The notes beneath the pieces were generated by a model. It had not been told where the DNA came from. It saw only the letters and a list, made by a program, of their open reading frames with translations, and ran no database searches. Shown here piece after piece: positions 40,796-48,552 of a DNA stretch of 48,552 nucleotides; the first letter of the stretch is position 1, and each line of letters opens with the position of its first letter. A program made the position numbers and the translations under genes. The stretch is from Streptomyces antioxidans (GTDB lineage Bacteria > Actinomycetota > Actinomycetes > Streptomycetales > Streptomycetaceae), in contig NZ_LAKD02000095.1 of assembly GCF_000968685.2 (NCBI RefSeq), positions 1-48,552 on the forward strand, read 5' to 3'.

Positions 40796-42679
40796 ATGTC
40801 TGCACCGACCCCCGTCAGAGATTCCCCCCGGAAAACCTCCGCACGCGCCGTAGCCGGGCCGCCGCCCGCGCGTACCGCGTCGCATTCCCGCGTTCCGCAC
40901 GACCATCCCGCCCCGGTGTACGACTACAAGCGGTACAGCGAATTGGCGGGCCCGCTGACCAAGGCCCCCGCGGACCGCCCCTACCGGGTGCGCTGCCGCA
41001 GCCTGCTGGCGCAGGAGCCGCACCGGTTCCGGGCCGCGCTGCTGCTGTGCGCGGCGCCGGTGTGCTCGGCGGTGCTGCTGGTGTGGCTGCTGCAGCCCGG
41101 CCACTGGGTGGAGCGCGGCTATGCGCCGGGGTGGCAGCGGGCGGCGGACCTGGCGATGCTGGTCTCGATCGCGCTGATCGAGGGGTTTCGCCTGTTCACG
41201 GTCGTCTCCAACGCCCATGCCACGCTGGTGGCGCGGGATCCGGTGCCGGTGGTGGCGCAGCCGGGGACCCGCGTGGCGTTCCTGACCAGCTTTGTGCCCG
41301 GCAAGGAGCCGATCGCGATGGTCCGGGCCACGCTGGAGGGCGCGGTGCGGATCCGGCACACCGGGCCGCTGGACGTCTGGCTGCTCGACGAGGGGGACGA
41401 CGACGAGGTCAAGGCGCTGTGCGAACGGCTGGGCGTGCGGCACTTCTCCCGCAAGGGCATCGAGAAGTGGAACCAGCCGAAGGGCGCCTTCCGGGCGAGG
41501 ACCAAGCACGGGAATTACAACGCCTGGCTGGATGAGCACGGCGACGGGTATGAGTTCATGGCGTGTGTGGACACCGACCATGTGCCGCTGCCCAACTTCC
41601 TGGAGCGCATGCTGGGTTACTTCCGGGATCCGGATATCGCCTTCGTGGTCGGCCCGCAGGTCTACGGGAATTACGACACCCCGGTCACCAAGGCCGCCGA
41701 AAGCCAGCAGTTCCTTTTCCACGCGCTGATCCAGCGGGCCGGAAACGCCTATGGCGGCCCGATGTTCGTGGGCACCAACAACGCGGTGCGGATCAGCGCG
41801 CTGCGCTCGATCGGCGGGCTGTACGACTCGATCACCGAGGACATGGCCACCGGTTTCGAGCTGCACCGCCACCGCAACCCGGCGACCGGGAGGAAGTGGC
41901 GCTCGGTCTACACCCCCGATGTGCTCGCGGTCGGCGAGGGGCCGAGCACCTGGACGGACTTCTTCACCCAGCAGATGCGGTGGAGCCGCGGCACCTACGA
42001 GACCGTGCTCAAGCAGTTCTGGAAGGGCCCGTTCACCCTGTCGCCCGGCAAGCTGCTCAACTACACGCTGATGATCGCGTACTACCCGATGACCGCGGTC
42101 AACTGGCTGCTCTCCGCGCTGTCCTGCGCGCTGTTCCTGATGCTGGGCGCCGCGGGGATCCACATCCCGGCCGAGTTGTGGATGATGCTCTACAGCGACG
42201 CGGCGGTGCTGCAGATCGGGCTGTACGTCTGGAACCGGCGGCACAACGTCTCCCCGCACGAGCCGGAGGGCTCCGGCGGTCTCGCCGGGATGCTGCTCTC
42301 GGCGCTGTCCGCCCCGATCTACGCCAAGTCGCTGTGCGACGCGGTGCTGCGGCGCACCAGCCGGTTCGTGGTCACGCCCAAGGGCGACTCGTCCAGCCCC
42401 GACCGGATCGCCACGTTCCGCATCCACCTGCTGTGGGCGGGGGTGTTCGGCTGCTCGCTGGCCGGCTCGTTCTTCCTGGGGCACACCCATGCGGTGATGC
42501 GGATCTGGGCGGTGCTCGCGCTGGCCCTGTGTCTGGCCCCGGTGGCGATCTGGTCGGCGGGGCTGCTGCACCGCGACCGCAGGCGTCCGACGCATGGCGC
42601 GGTGCCGACGGCGCGCGACGCGGCCAGCCCCCGCGTGACGCCGAAGGACAAGGAGAAGGCGCCGGTCTGTGCGCTGTGA
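40796..42679 (+). CDS. membrane GT2-family glycosyltransferase (cellulose-synthase-like)
   Basis: A 627-residue processive-type glycosyltransferase. Two membrane segments precede the catalytic domain (about 75-125) and several follow it. Catalytic motifs are the DxD in CVDTDHVPLPNFL, the TED in SITEDMATGFELH and QQMRWSRGTYE (Q/RxxRW), so it likely polymerises a beta-linked polysaccharide and threads it through the membrane. Pfam-type neighbours such as a cellulose-binding or endoglucanase gene are absent, so the polymer is not identified. ATG 40796 follows GGGAG by 8 bases; in-frame ATGs at 40727 and 40742 are possible. The C-terminal 40 residues are basic and probably cytosolic. Confidence 0.9.
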   Translation: MSAPTPVRDSPRKTSARAVAGPPPARTASHSRVPHDHPAPVYDYKRYSELAGPLTKAPADRPYRVRCRSLLAQEPHRFRAALLLCAAPVCSAVLLVWLLQPGHWVERGYAPGWQRAADLAMLVSIALIEGFRLFTVVSNAHATLVARDPVPVVAQPGTRVAFLTSFVPGKEPIAMVRATLEGAVRIRHTGPLDVWLLDEGDDDEVKALCERLGVRHFSRKGIEKWNQPKGAFRARTKHGNYNAWLDEHGDGYEFMACVDTDHVPLPNFLERMLGYFRDPDIAFVVGPQVYGNYDTPVTKAAESQQFLFHALIQRAGNAYGGPMFVGTNNAVRISALRSIGGLYDSITEDMATGFELHRHRNPATGRKWRSVYTPDVLAVGEGPSTWTDFFTQQMRWSRGTYETVLKQFWKGPFTLSPGKLLNYTLMIAYYPMTAVNWLLSALSCALFLMLGAAGIHIPAELWMMLYSDAAVLQIGLYVWNRRHNVSPHEPEGSGGLAGMLLSALSAPIYAKSLCDAVLRRTSRFVVTPKGDSSSPDRIATFRIHLLWAGVFGCSLAGSFFLGHTHAVMRIWAVLALALCLAPVAIWSAGLLHRDRRRPTHGAVPTARDAASPRVTPKDKEKAPVCAL

Positions 42680-42748
42680 GCGACGGCCGGGTCGCGTCGG
42701 GCCCTGCGGAGCCCCGGTTGTGGCGGCAAGGGCGGCGGGGGCGCGGAA

Positions 42749-43423
42749 TCAGCGCTCCCGCGCGTCCTCGTCCGTACGCCACAGGGAGTGCTCCCGGGCC
42801 GCCCACGCCCGCTCGACCCGGCCCGTGCGCATCCCGCGCCGGGCCTCCGGATCCGCGAGCGCCTTGCCGATGTGGCCGAGCAGGACGATGCCGACGGCCA
42901 GCGCCAGCCAGTCGTGGACGAAGGTGGCGCTGGTGCGCCACACCAGCGGGGCCAGACCGGTGAACCACATCAGCAGCCCGGTGCCCGCCATCACCAGCAC
43001 CGCGCCCGCGATGTACCCCGCGTACAGCTTCTGCCCGGCGTTGAACTTCCCCGCCGGACGCTCCTGGGCCCGGTGGTCGCGCCGCAGCGCCGCGCGCAGC
43101 CAGCGGCGGTCGTGCGGGCCGAAGCGGTTGAGGCGGGTGAGATCGGCGCGGAAGGCGCGGGAGACGAGGCCGAGCAGGGCCGGGAGCGGCGTCAGGACGC
43201 CGGTCCACTCGTGGACGGTGACGACGAGCGCGCGGCGGCCGACGAGTTCGGCGAGCGCGGGCAGATAGAGACAGGCCGCGCTGATCACACACGCGCCCAG
43301 CAGCAGGGCCGTGGTGCGGTGGACCCAGCGCTCGGCGGGGCTGAACCGGAGCACCCGGGAGCCGCCGTCCCCGTCGTCGCCCCGGGGCGGAGGGACCGTG
43401 GTCCGCTCAGTCGGTGGGGTCAT
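42749..43423 (-). CDS. cytochrome b561-type membrane subunit
   Basis: A 224-residue membrane protein with four main hydrophobic helices and histidines placed to bind b haem: SPAERWVHRTTALLLG, VVTVHEWTGVLTPLPALLG and FVHDWLALAVGIVLLGHIG. It resembles the gamma subunit of formate dehydrogenase and other cytochrome b561 redox partners. ATG 43423 overlaps the end of the molybdoenzyme gene by 17 bases, so the two form an operon, and this protein probably supplies or takes electrons for that enzyme at the membrane. Confidence 0.88.
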   Translation of the reverse strand: MTPPTERTTVPPPRGDDGDGGSRVLRFSPAERWVHRTTALLLGACVISAACLYLPALAELVGRRALVVTVHEWTGVLTPLPALLGLVSRAFRADLTRLNRFGPHDRRWLRAALRRDHRAQERPAGKFNAGQKLYAGYIAGAVLVMAGTGLLMWFTGLAPLVWRTSATFVHDWLALAVGIVLLGHIGKALADPEARRGMRTGRVERAWAAREHSLWRTDEDARER

Positions 43424-44141
43424 CGTCGCGTCCGTTCGACCTGCCGACCCAGGCGTCGACGTCATAGCCCCGCTCCTCCCAATAGCCGGGCCGCACCTCA
43501 TCGGTGACGGTGATGCCGGAGAGCCACTTCGCCGACTTGTAGAAGTACATCGGCGCCACATACAGCCGCACCGGGCCACCGTGGGAGTGGCCGAGCGGTT
43601 CGTCCCGCAGCTTCAGCGTGACCAGTACATCGGGGCGGCGCGCCTGATCGAGGGTCAGGCTCTCGCTGTACGCGCCGTCGAAGCAGGTGAAGCGGACGGC
43701 CTTGGCCCCTCGGCGCACCCCCGCGGCGTCGAGCAGCGCCGACAGCCGCACCCCCTCGAACGGCGTCTCGGGCACCCGCCAGCCGGTGACGCACTGGACG
43801 TCGCGCACCAGCCGGGTCTGCGGCAGCGCCCGCAGCTCGGCGAGGCGGTACGCGCCGGGCTTGTCGACGAGGCCGTCGACGGTGAGGCGGTAGCTGTCGG
43901 CGTCCTTGTGGGGCACGGAGGAGGTGACGGAGTAGTAGCGGAACCCGCCGCCGTTGGGGAGGAGTCCGGTCACCCCCGTCGGGTCCTTGTCGGCCACCGC
44001 GCCCAGGGCGGTCTCCAGCTTGCCCTGGAGCCAGGGGGCGGCGGCCATCGCGCCCGCGCCGAGGCCGAGCATGCCGAGGACGAGGCGCCGGCCGACGGGC
44101 GCGCCGTGGCCGTCGGGTCCGGCACCGGTGTTGGGGTCCAT
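43407..44141 (-). CDS. sulfite oxidase-fold molybdopterin-dependent oxidoreductase
   Basis: A 244-residue protein with the SUOX/MsrP (YedY) catalytic domain. DVQCVTGWRVPETPFEGV holds the single Cys that binds molybdenum (about residue 117), and HSHGGPVRLYVAPMYFYKSAK is the other conserved cofactor segment. The N-terminus has GRRLVLGMLGLGAGAMAAAP, a twin-Arg plus hydrophobic stretch consistent with Tat export or a membrane anchor. Paired with a b-type cytochrome, as in MsrP-MsrQ, it may repair oxidised methionine or reduce another S-/N-oxide outside the membrane. The substrate is unproven. The 216 bases upstream (44142-44357) hold its promoter and no other gene. Confidence 0.9.
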   Translation of the reverse strand: MDPNTGAGPDGHGAPVGRRLVLGMLGLGAGAMAAAPWLQGKLETALGAVADKDPTGVTGLLPNGGGFRYYSVTSSVPHKDADSYRLTVDGLVDKPGAYRLAELRALPQTRLVRDVQCVTGWRVPETPFEGVRLSALLDAAGVRRGAKAVRFTCFDGAYSESLTLDQARRPDVLVTLKLRDEPLGHSHGGPVRLYVAPMYFYKSAKWLSGITVTDEVRPGYWEERGYDVDAWVGRSNGRDDDPTD

Positions 44142-44357
44142 GGTGTGAATGAGAGCACCGGGCGGGCGCGGTGCGCCATCTCCCGCCGGTATTCGTCAGA
44201 CTTCGGTAAGACTCCGGGTCCGTGCCCCGCCGCGTGCCGCCGGGGCGCGGGGGTCAGCGGCGTCCGGCGGGTGTGGCGCGTACGGCGGGCTGTTCCCCGC
44301 CCCTGCCCCGGTGCGTAGCCGCACGTCGATGCGCGTCTCTGTCCACCGCGCCGCCGT

Positions 44358-46013
44358 CTATCCCACCGCCTCGGCCGCCGCGCGGCCCGCCGTGCGCCCC
44401 GAGAAGAGGCAGCCGCCCAGGAAGGTGCCCTCCAGCGAGCGGTAGCCGTGCACTCCCCCGCCGCCGAAGCCCGCCGCCTCCCCGGCCGCGTAGACGCCGG
44501 GCAGCGGGTCGCCGCCCTCGGTCAGGACGCGGGAGGAGAGGTCGGTCTCCAGGCCGCCGAGCGTCTTACGGGTCAGGATGTGCAGCCGTACGGCGATCAG
44601 CGGGCCCGCCTTGGGGTCGAGGACGCGGTGCGGGGCGGCGGTGCGGATGAGCCGGTCGGCGATGTACTTGCGGGTTCCGCGCAGGGCGGTGACCTGGAGG
44701 TCCTTGGTGTAGGGGTTGGCGATCTCGCGGTCACGGGCGACGATCTCCCGGCGCAGCTCGGCCTCGTCGATGAGCGGCTCCTTGGTGAGCCCGTTCATCC
44801 GCCGGACCAGCGCGGGCAGCGAGCGCTCGACGATGAAGTCCGCGCCGTGGTCCATGAACGCCTGGACCGGGCCCGGCACCCCGGCCCGCCCGCGGCCGAT
44901 CACATCGCGGACGTTCTTGCCGGTCAGGTCCGGGTTCTGCTCCGAGCCCGAGAGCGCGAACTCCTTCTCGATGATCTTGCGGGTGAGCACGAACCAGGTG
45001 TGGTCATGGCCGGTCCGCATGATGTGCTCGAGGGTGCCGAGGGTGTCGAAGCCGGGGAACAGCGGCACCGGCAACCGCTTGCCGCGCGCGTCGAACCACA
45101 GGGACGACGGGCCGGGCAGGATGCGGATGCCGTGCCGGGGCCAGATGGGGTTCCAGTTCTGGATGCCCTCGGTGTAGTGCCACATCCGGTCGCGGTTGAT
45201 GATCCGTCCACCGGCCCCCTCGGCGATGCCGAGCATATGGCCGTCCACATGGGCCGGGACCCCGGAGATCATCCGTTCGGGCGGGGAGCCGAGCCGTTCG
45301 GGCCAGTTGGCGCGGACGAGGTCGTGGTTGCCGCCGATGCCGCCGGAGGTGACGATCACGGCTTGGGCGCGCAGTTCGAAGGCGCCGGTGACCTCGCGGC
45401 TGCTGGAGGTGCCGCGCTCGGCCCGGCTGGGCTCGAGGACGTCGCCGGTGACGGTGTCGACCGTGCCCGCGCTGCGGGCGAGGCCCGTCACCCGGTGCCG
45501 GAAGCGCAGCTCGACCAGGCCGCGGGCGACGGCCGCCCGCACCCGCCGCTCGAAGGGGGCGACGATTCCGGGCCCGGTGCCCCAGGTAATGTGGAAGCGG
45601 GGCACGGAGTTGCCGTGTCCCGTCGCGTCGTAGCCGCCGCGCTCGGCCCAGCCGACCAGCGGGAACAGCCGCAGCCCCTGGGCGTGCAGCCAGGACCGCT
45701 TCTCGCCCGCCGCGAAGTCCACGTACGCCTCGGCCCAGCGGCGCGGCCAGTGGTCCTCCTCGCGGTCGAACCCGGCCGTGCCCAGCCAGTCCTGCCAGGC
45801 GAGTTCATGGCTGTCGCGGATGCGCAGCCGGCGCTGCTCGGGCGAATTGACGAGGAAGAGGCCGCCGAAGGACCAGTGGGCCTGGCCGCCGAGCGACTGC
45901 TCGGGCTCCTGGTCGAGCAGGATCACCTTGCGGCCGGCGTCGGCCAGTTCGGCGGTGGCCGCGAGGCCCGCGAGGCCCGCGCCGATCACGATCACGTCCG
46001 CGTCGTACGCCAT
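44358..46013 (-). CDS. FAD-binding dehydrogenase (KsdD/fumarate reductase-like)
   Basis: A 551-residue flavoprotein. The ADP-binding GxGxxG motif is VIVIGAGLAGLAATAELAD at the N-terminus, followed by SLGGQAHWSFGGLF. The C-terminal FAD segment is GVYAAGEAAGFGGGGVHGYR with GTFLGGCLFSGRTAGRAAA. This is the actinobacterial 'FAD-binding dehydrogenase' group near 3-ketosteroid delta-1-dehydrogenases, at the usual length. The substrate, probably a hydrophobic alicyclic compound, is unknown. ATG 46013 puts the Rossmann motif close to the start; a longer frame to 46133 is open but has no homology. It is divergent from the next gene across 267 gene-free bases. Confidence 0.88.
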   Translation of the reverse strand: MAYDADVIVIGAGLAGLAATAELADAGRKVILLDQEPEQSLGGQAHWSFGGLFLVNSPEQRRLRIRDSHELAWQDWLGTAGFDREEDHWPRRWAEAYVDFAAGEKRSWLHAQGLRLFPLVGWAERGGYDATGHGNSVPRFHITWGTGPGIVAPFERRVRAAVARGLVELRFRHRVTGLARSAGTVDTVTGDVLEPSRAERGTSSSREVTGAFELRAQAVIVTSGGIGGNHDLVRANWPERLGSPPERMISGVPAHVDGHMLGIAEGAGGRIINRDRMWHYTEGIQNWNPIWPRHGIRILPGPSSLWFDARGKRLPVPLFPGFDTLGTLEHIMRTGHDHTWFVLTRKIIEKEFALSGSEQNPDLTGKNVRDVIGRGRAGVPGPVQAFMDHGADFIVERSLPALVRRMNGLTKEPLIDEAELRREIVARDREIANPYTKDLQVTALRGTRKYIADRLIRTAAPHRVLDPKAGPLIAVRLHILTRKTLGGLETDLSSRVLTEGGDPLPGVYAAGEAAGFGGGGVHGYRSLEGTFLGGCLFSGRTAGRAAAEAVG

Positions 46014-46280
46014 GGTGTGGTGTCCCGTTCTCGTGAGCCCGCCGACGCCCGCCGCCGGTGCGCTGCCGGTGTGCCGACGGTGTGCCGACGGCGTCATGTC
46101 CGCGATCCTGCCTACCGGCCAGTACGGCGTCAACCCGGGGTGTGGGAGCGGTCCCCGGCCACCGTCGGCCCATCTGGCCGGAGGGCCAACTCCCGCCGCG
46201 CAACCTGGGCGTGGAACAAAAGGTCACATTCGTTCACCGACATTGGACAGGGTTCGGCCAAACGGGCATCATCATCGACC

Positions 46281-47087
46281 ATGGCTGACCGCTCCGTTGA
46301 GCACCCAGGGCCGAGGCCCGATGTCGAACGTCGTGTGGTGAACCCGACGCTCATCACGCCCGGCCCACAGCCCCTCGCAGCGGGGCCGCCCGCGGACGAG
46401 GCTCAGGTGCTCCGCGGCGAGGTGATCGGGCCCCGGCACGCCCGCCGCCGCCCGGTGGACCACCGGCGCAAGGCGGCCGCCGGGGCGATCCTGCTGTCGG
46501 CCACCGGCGCGGCCACCGCGCTCTTCATGCTCATGGGCAAGGACGCCCGCCAGGCGACGGCCGCCTCCGGCCACGACAGCTCGACGGCCGTGCCGGACGA
46601 GCCCGAGGGCCGTGCCGTTCCGTACGCGGAGGCGGCGAAGGGCGAGACCCCGCTGCGCGGTGCCCGCACCGAGAAGCCCGAGCCGCAGCCACCGGCCGCC
46701 GCCCGGCCCACGGCCCAGGCCCCGGCGGGCGACTCCGCGCCGGACAAGCCCGCGGTGTCCTCGTCCGGTGAGGGCCGCTCCACCCCGTCCTGGCCGGGCT
46801 CGTCGTCCCGGGGGCCGGGGCAGTACGACGACTGGCAGGACGCGGTGGAGGCGTTCGACAGCTGGGCCGAGCAGCAGGCAAGACAGCGCGGCCAGGACGG
46901 CGGCTCCGGGCCGTACCGGCAAGGCCAAGGGCAGGGGCAAGGGCAAGGGCAGGGGCAGGGGCAGGGGCAGGGAGGCGGCTACGGCGCCGGGTACGGAAAC
47001 GGGAACGGCGGCGGAAGCGGCCACGGCTACGGCGGCGGCCATGGCAACGGCAATGGCTACGGCTACGGCGGCGGCCACCGGCGCTGA
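46281..47087 (+). CDS. membrane-anchored Pro-rich/Gly-Gln-repeat protein
   Basis: A 268-residue protein of unknown function. A basic cytosolic head (to about 62) is followed by one hydrophobic segment (AAAGAILLSATGAATALFML, about 65-86), a long Pro/Ala/Glu linker, a short conserved-looking QYDDWQDAVEAFDSWAEQQA helix, and then nine Gln-Gly pairs and a Gly/Tyr/Asn/His tail. The layout suggests a single-pass protein with a disordered outer domain. Streptomyces has many such wall-zone proteins. ATG 46281 was chosen as the first start after the divergent promoter; no strong ribosome-binding site is seen. The frame is open far upstream but that is the shadow of the FAD gene. Confidence 0.75.
   Translation: MADRSVEHPGPRPDVERRVVNPTLITPGPQPLAAGPPADEAQVLRGEVIGPRHARRRPVDHRRKAAAGAILLSATGAATALFMLMGKDARQATAASGHDSSTAVPDEPEGRAVPYAEAAKGETPLRGARTEKPEPQPPAAARPTAQAPAGDSAPDKPAVSSSGEGRSTPSWPGSSSRGPGQYDDWQDAVEAFDSWAEQQARQRGQDGGSGPYRQGQGQGQGQGQGQGQGQGGGYGAGYGNGNGGGSGHGYGGGHGNGNGYGYGGGHRR
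46920..46973 (+). repeat. hexamer repeat coding for (Gln-Gly)9
   Basis: Nine successive CAR-GGN hexamers encode nine Gln-Gly pairs near the C-terminus of the preceding protein. Slippage-prone; copy number probably varies between strains. Confidence 0.9.
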
Positions 47088-47116
47088 CCGCGCCCCCGAT
47101 CTGCTTGTATGGCGGT

Positions 47117-47653
47117 ATGCCTGATCAGGAGCCGCTTTCCGCCGACGAACTGCTGGACATCGTGGACGAGCGCGATCGCGTGGTGGGCCAGGCCCGCCGC
47201 GGAGACGCCATGGCCCACCGACTCCGCCACCGCTGCGTCTTCATCCAGGCGCGGGACGCCCAGGACCGGATCTTCGTCCACCGCCGCACCGCCGAGAAGC
47301 TGGTCTTCCCCTCGCTGTACGACATGTTCGTCGGCGGGGTCGTCGGCGCGGGCGAGGGCTATGACGAGGCCGCGCTGCGCGAGGCGGAGGAGGAGCTGGG
47401 GGTGCGGGGGCTGCCCGCGCCCGTACCGCGGTTCTCGTTCCTCTACGAAACGCCCGAGCACACCTGGTGGAGCCGGATCTACGAGGTGCGCTGCGAGCTG
47501 CCGGTCGATCCGCAGGCCGAGGAGGTCGCCTGGCACGCGTTCCTCACCGAGGAGGAGCTGACGCGGCGGCTGCCGGAGTGGGAGTGGGTGCCGGACGGGT
47601 GGGAGGCGTACCGGCGGCTGGCGGAGTGGCGCCGTGAGAAGGTCGAAGGGTGA
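47117..47653 (+). CDS. Nudix hydrolase (YfcD/IDI-like)
   Basis: A 178-residue Nudix protein. The full Nudix box Gx5Ex7REUxEExGU is present as GVVGAGEGYDEAALREAEEELGV, so it binds metal and should cleave a nucleoside diphosphate-linked substrate. The N-terminal DELLDIVDERDRVVGQARR and HRLRHRCVFIQ match the YfcD/isopentenyl-diphosphate-isomerase-like subgroup, but the IDI active-site Cys pattern is not evident. ATG 47117 is preferred; ATG 47105 adds four residues. Its stop overlaps the GTG of the DUF202 gene (GTGA). The substrate is unknown. Confidence 0.9.
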   Translation: MPDQEPLSADELLDIVDERDRVVGQARRGDAMAHRLRHRCVFIQARDAQDRIFVHRRTAEKLVFPSLYDMFVGGVVGAGEGYDEAALREAEEELGVRGLPAPVPRFSFLYETPEHTWWSRIYEVRCELPVDPQAEEVAWHAFLTEEELTRRLPEWEWVPDGWEAYRRLAEWRREKVEG

Positions 47654-48120
47654 CGGATCCTTCCGGTCCCCCGGAACCTTCCGGCCCGTCGGAACCTTCC
47701 GGTCGTACCGAGTCGGGTGGCGGTGGCCGCCGCTCAGCGGTTGCGGACATCCGGCTGTGGTTCGTGCCCGAGCGGCTGTGGGAGGAGGGAAGCACCCCCG
47801 ACTACCGCTTCTCGCTCGCCAACGAACGGACCTTCTTGGCGTGGCTGCGCACCGCGATGGCGCTGGTGGGCGGCGGATTCGCGGTCGACCAGTTCCTCTC
47901 GGACACGGCCCGCCCGGTGCGGCTCGCGCTGGCGTTCCTCCTGCTGGTGGGCGGTGCGCTGTGCGCCCTGCGGGCCATCAGCCACTGGGTCCGCTGCGAG
48001 CGGGCCATGCGGCGCGGCGAGGACCTGCCGACGTCCCGCTTCCCGATCGTGCTGGGGCTCGCGGTCGCGGTGGTCGCACTGCTGATGGTGATCGTGGCCG
48101 CCTTCGGGTGGGGCGGGTGA
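47650..48120 (+). CDS. DUF202 membrane protein (YidH-like)
   Basis: A 156-residue membrane protein. A Pro/Ser-rich disordered head (1-30) precedes the DUF202 domain with its signature FSLANERTFLAWLRTAMALVG and three hydrophobic helices. Function of the family is unknown; it forms small inner-membrane proteins often found in pairs. GTG 47650 overlaps the Nudix stop, and a second DUF202 gene follows. Confidence 0.88.
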   Translation: MTDPSGPPEPSGPSEPSGRTESGGGGRRSAVADIRLWFVPERLWEEGSTPDYRFSLANERTFLAWLRTAMALVGGGFAVDQFLSDTARPVRLALAFLLLVGGALCALRAISHWVRCERAMRRGEDLPTSRFPIVLGLAVAVVALLMVIVAAFGWGG

Positions 48121-48138
48121 ACCGGGAGGTGTGAGGCG

Positions 48139-48489
48139 ATGCCGGACGGGAAAGGGACCGACGGGTCCCGAACGCGGGACCGGGACCGGGACCGGGATCC
48201 CGGCCTCCAGCCGGAGCGGACGCGGCTGGCGTGGCGGCGTACGACGCTGGCGTGCGCGGTGACCGCGTCGCTCGCGGGTCGGCAGACGCTGTACGGCGGT
48301 GGCGGCCCGGTCTCGCTGGTGGCCTTGGCCCTGGTGGTGCTGACCTGGCTGGCCTTCCTGGCCCTGGCCCACCGCCGCATCCGGGCCATGCCCGCGCCCC
48401 GGCCGCCCGCCCTGTCCCCGCGGGCGGCCGCGGCCGCGGTCACCTGCACGATCACCTTGGGCGCCCTGGGGGCGGCGATACTGCGGTAG
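48139..48489 (+). CDS. DUF202 membrane protein, second of a pair
   Basis: A 116-residue protein with three hydrophobic helices and the short DUF202 signature PERTRLAWRRTTLACAV. The head is charged, with Arg-Asp repeats (RTRDRDRDRDPG). ATG 48139 follows GGGAGG and GAGGCG. Gene pairs of a longer and a shorter DUF202 protein are common in actinomycetes, so the two probably form one membrane complex. Confidence 0.87.
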   Translation: MPDGKGTDGSRTRDRDRDRDPGLQPERTRLAWRRTTLACAVTASLAGRQTLYGGGGPVSLVALALVVLTWLAFLALAHRRIRAMPAPRPPALSPRAAAAAVTCTITLGALGAAILR

Positions 48490-48513
48490 GGCGGGGTGGG
48501 TTGGACGCGGGGC

Positions 48514-48551
48514 GCGGCGCAGGCTGGGGGCGGTGGCGGCGCAGGCTGGGG
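48514..48551. repeat. 16-bp direct repeat with 22-base period at the right edge
   Basis: GCGGCGCAGGCTGGGG occurs at 48514-48529 and again at 48536-48551, just before the window ends. It may be the start of a longer tandem array that continues outside. Confidence 0.7.
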
Positions 48552-48552
48552 C

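Noticed and set aside
44448..46280. Long plus-strand frame joined to the Gly/Gln protein
   Set aside because: It is the antisense of the FAD dehydrogenase; the real gene begins at 46281 after the divergent spacer.

Overview
The window is high-GC actinobacterial DNA, almost certainly from a Streptomyces chromosome. Third codon positions are G/C-rich, GTG/TTG starts and 4-base ATGA/GTGA overlaps are common, rare TTA codons sit in biosynthetic genes, and familiar streptomycete families are present (SpoIIE-type PP2C/HATPase protein, ECF sigma operon, XRE/SDR divergent pair, DUF202 pair). No rRNA, tRNA, CRISPR array or insertion sequence was seen.

Region 1 (about 321-14227) looks like a compact, visibly less GC-rich biosynthetic gene cluster. 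A leftward operon encodes a PGM1-type peptide ligase, a second ATP-grasp ligase and a cytochrome P450. A rightward operon encodes an MFS exporter, a fully split two-module NRPS (A-T, A, T-TE and C on four proteins), then IspD-like, SDR and IspE-like enzymes. IspD and IspE are consecutive steps of the MEP isoprenoid pathway, so their presence beside peptide-bond enzymes is the main puzzle: either a CDP-polyol-derived building block or target-duplication self-resistance. TTA codons in both ligases and the exporter suggest bldA control.

Region 2 (14356-18667) is a probable amino-acid or amino-sugar catabolic operon: DauR-like regulator, RidA-GNAT fusion, APC permease and a SelA-fold PLP enzyme. 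Region 3 (18874-24354) holds a secreted duplicated beta-helix protein, an ECF sigma operon with a coupled micro-ORF, and a divergent XRE regulator/SDR pair.

Region 4 (24371-31872) is a second unusual system. It has a GTP cyclohydrolase II paralog with Met replacing the key Tyr, the substitution known from the FAPy-producing S. coelicolor SCO6655. Divergent from it are a creatininase-fold amidohydrolase (ArfB family) and a RibD-C-type reductase, which together recreate an archaeal-style FAPy -> deformylation -> reduction route. A facing, translationally coupled operon encodes a dehydrogenase, a PTPS-fold protein lacking the catalytic Cys, a glycosyltransferase, a methyltransferase and a flippase-like membrane protein; a CDP-alcohol phosphatidyltransferase lies divergently next to it. 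The end product is unknown to me. The two converging genes of this region run into each other without stop codons across an 18-bp palindrome.

Region 5 (32053-48489) is mostly ordinary: a PaoABC-like molybdenum hydroxylase operon with an NmrA-type reductase, a PP2C/anti-sigma-type regulator, GT4 and GT2 glycosyltransferases, a sulfite-oxidase-fold molybdoenzyme with its cytochrome b partner, a KsdD-like flavoprotein, a Gly/Gln-repeat membrane-anchored protein, a Nudix hydrolase and two DUF202 membrane proteins.
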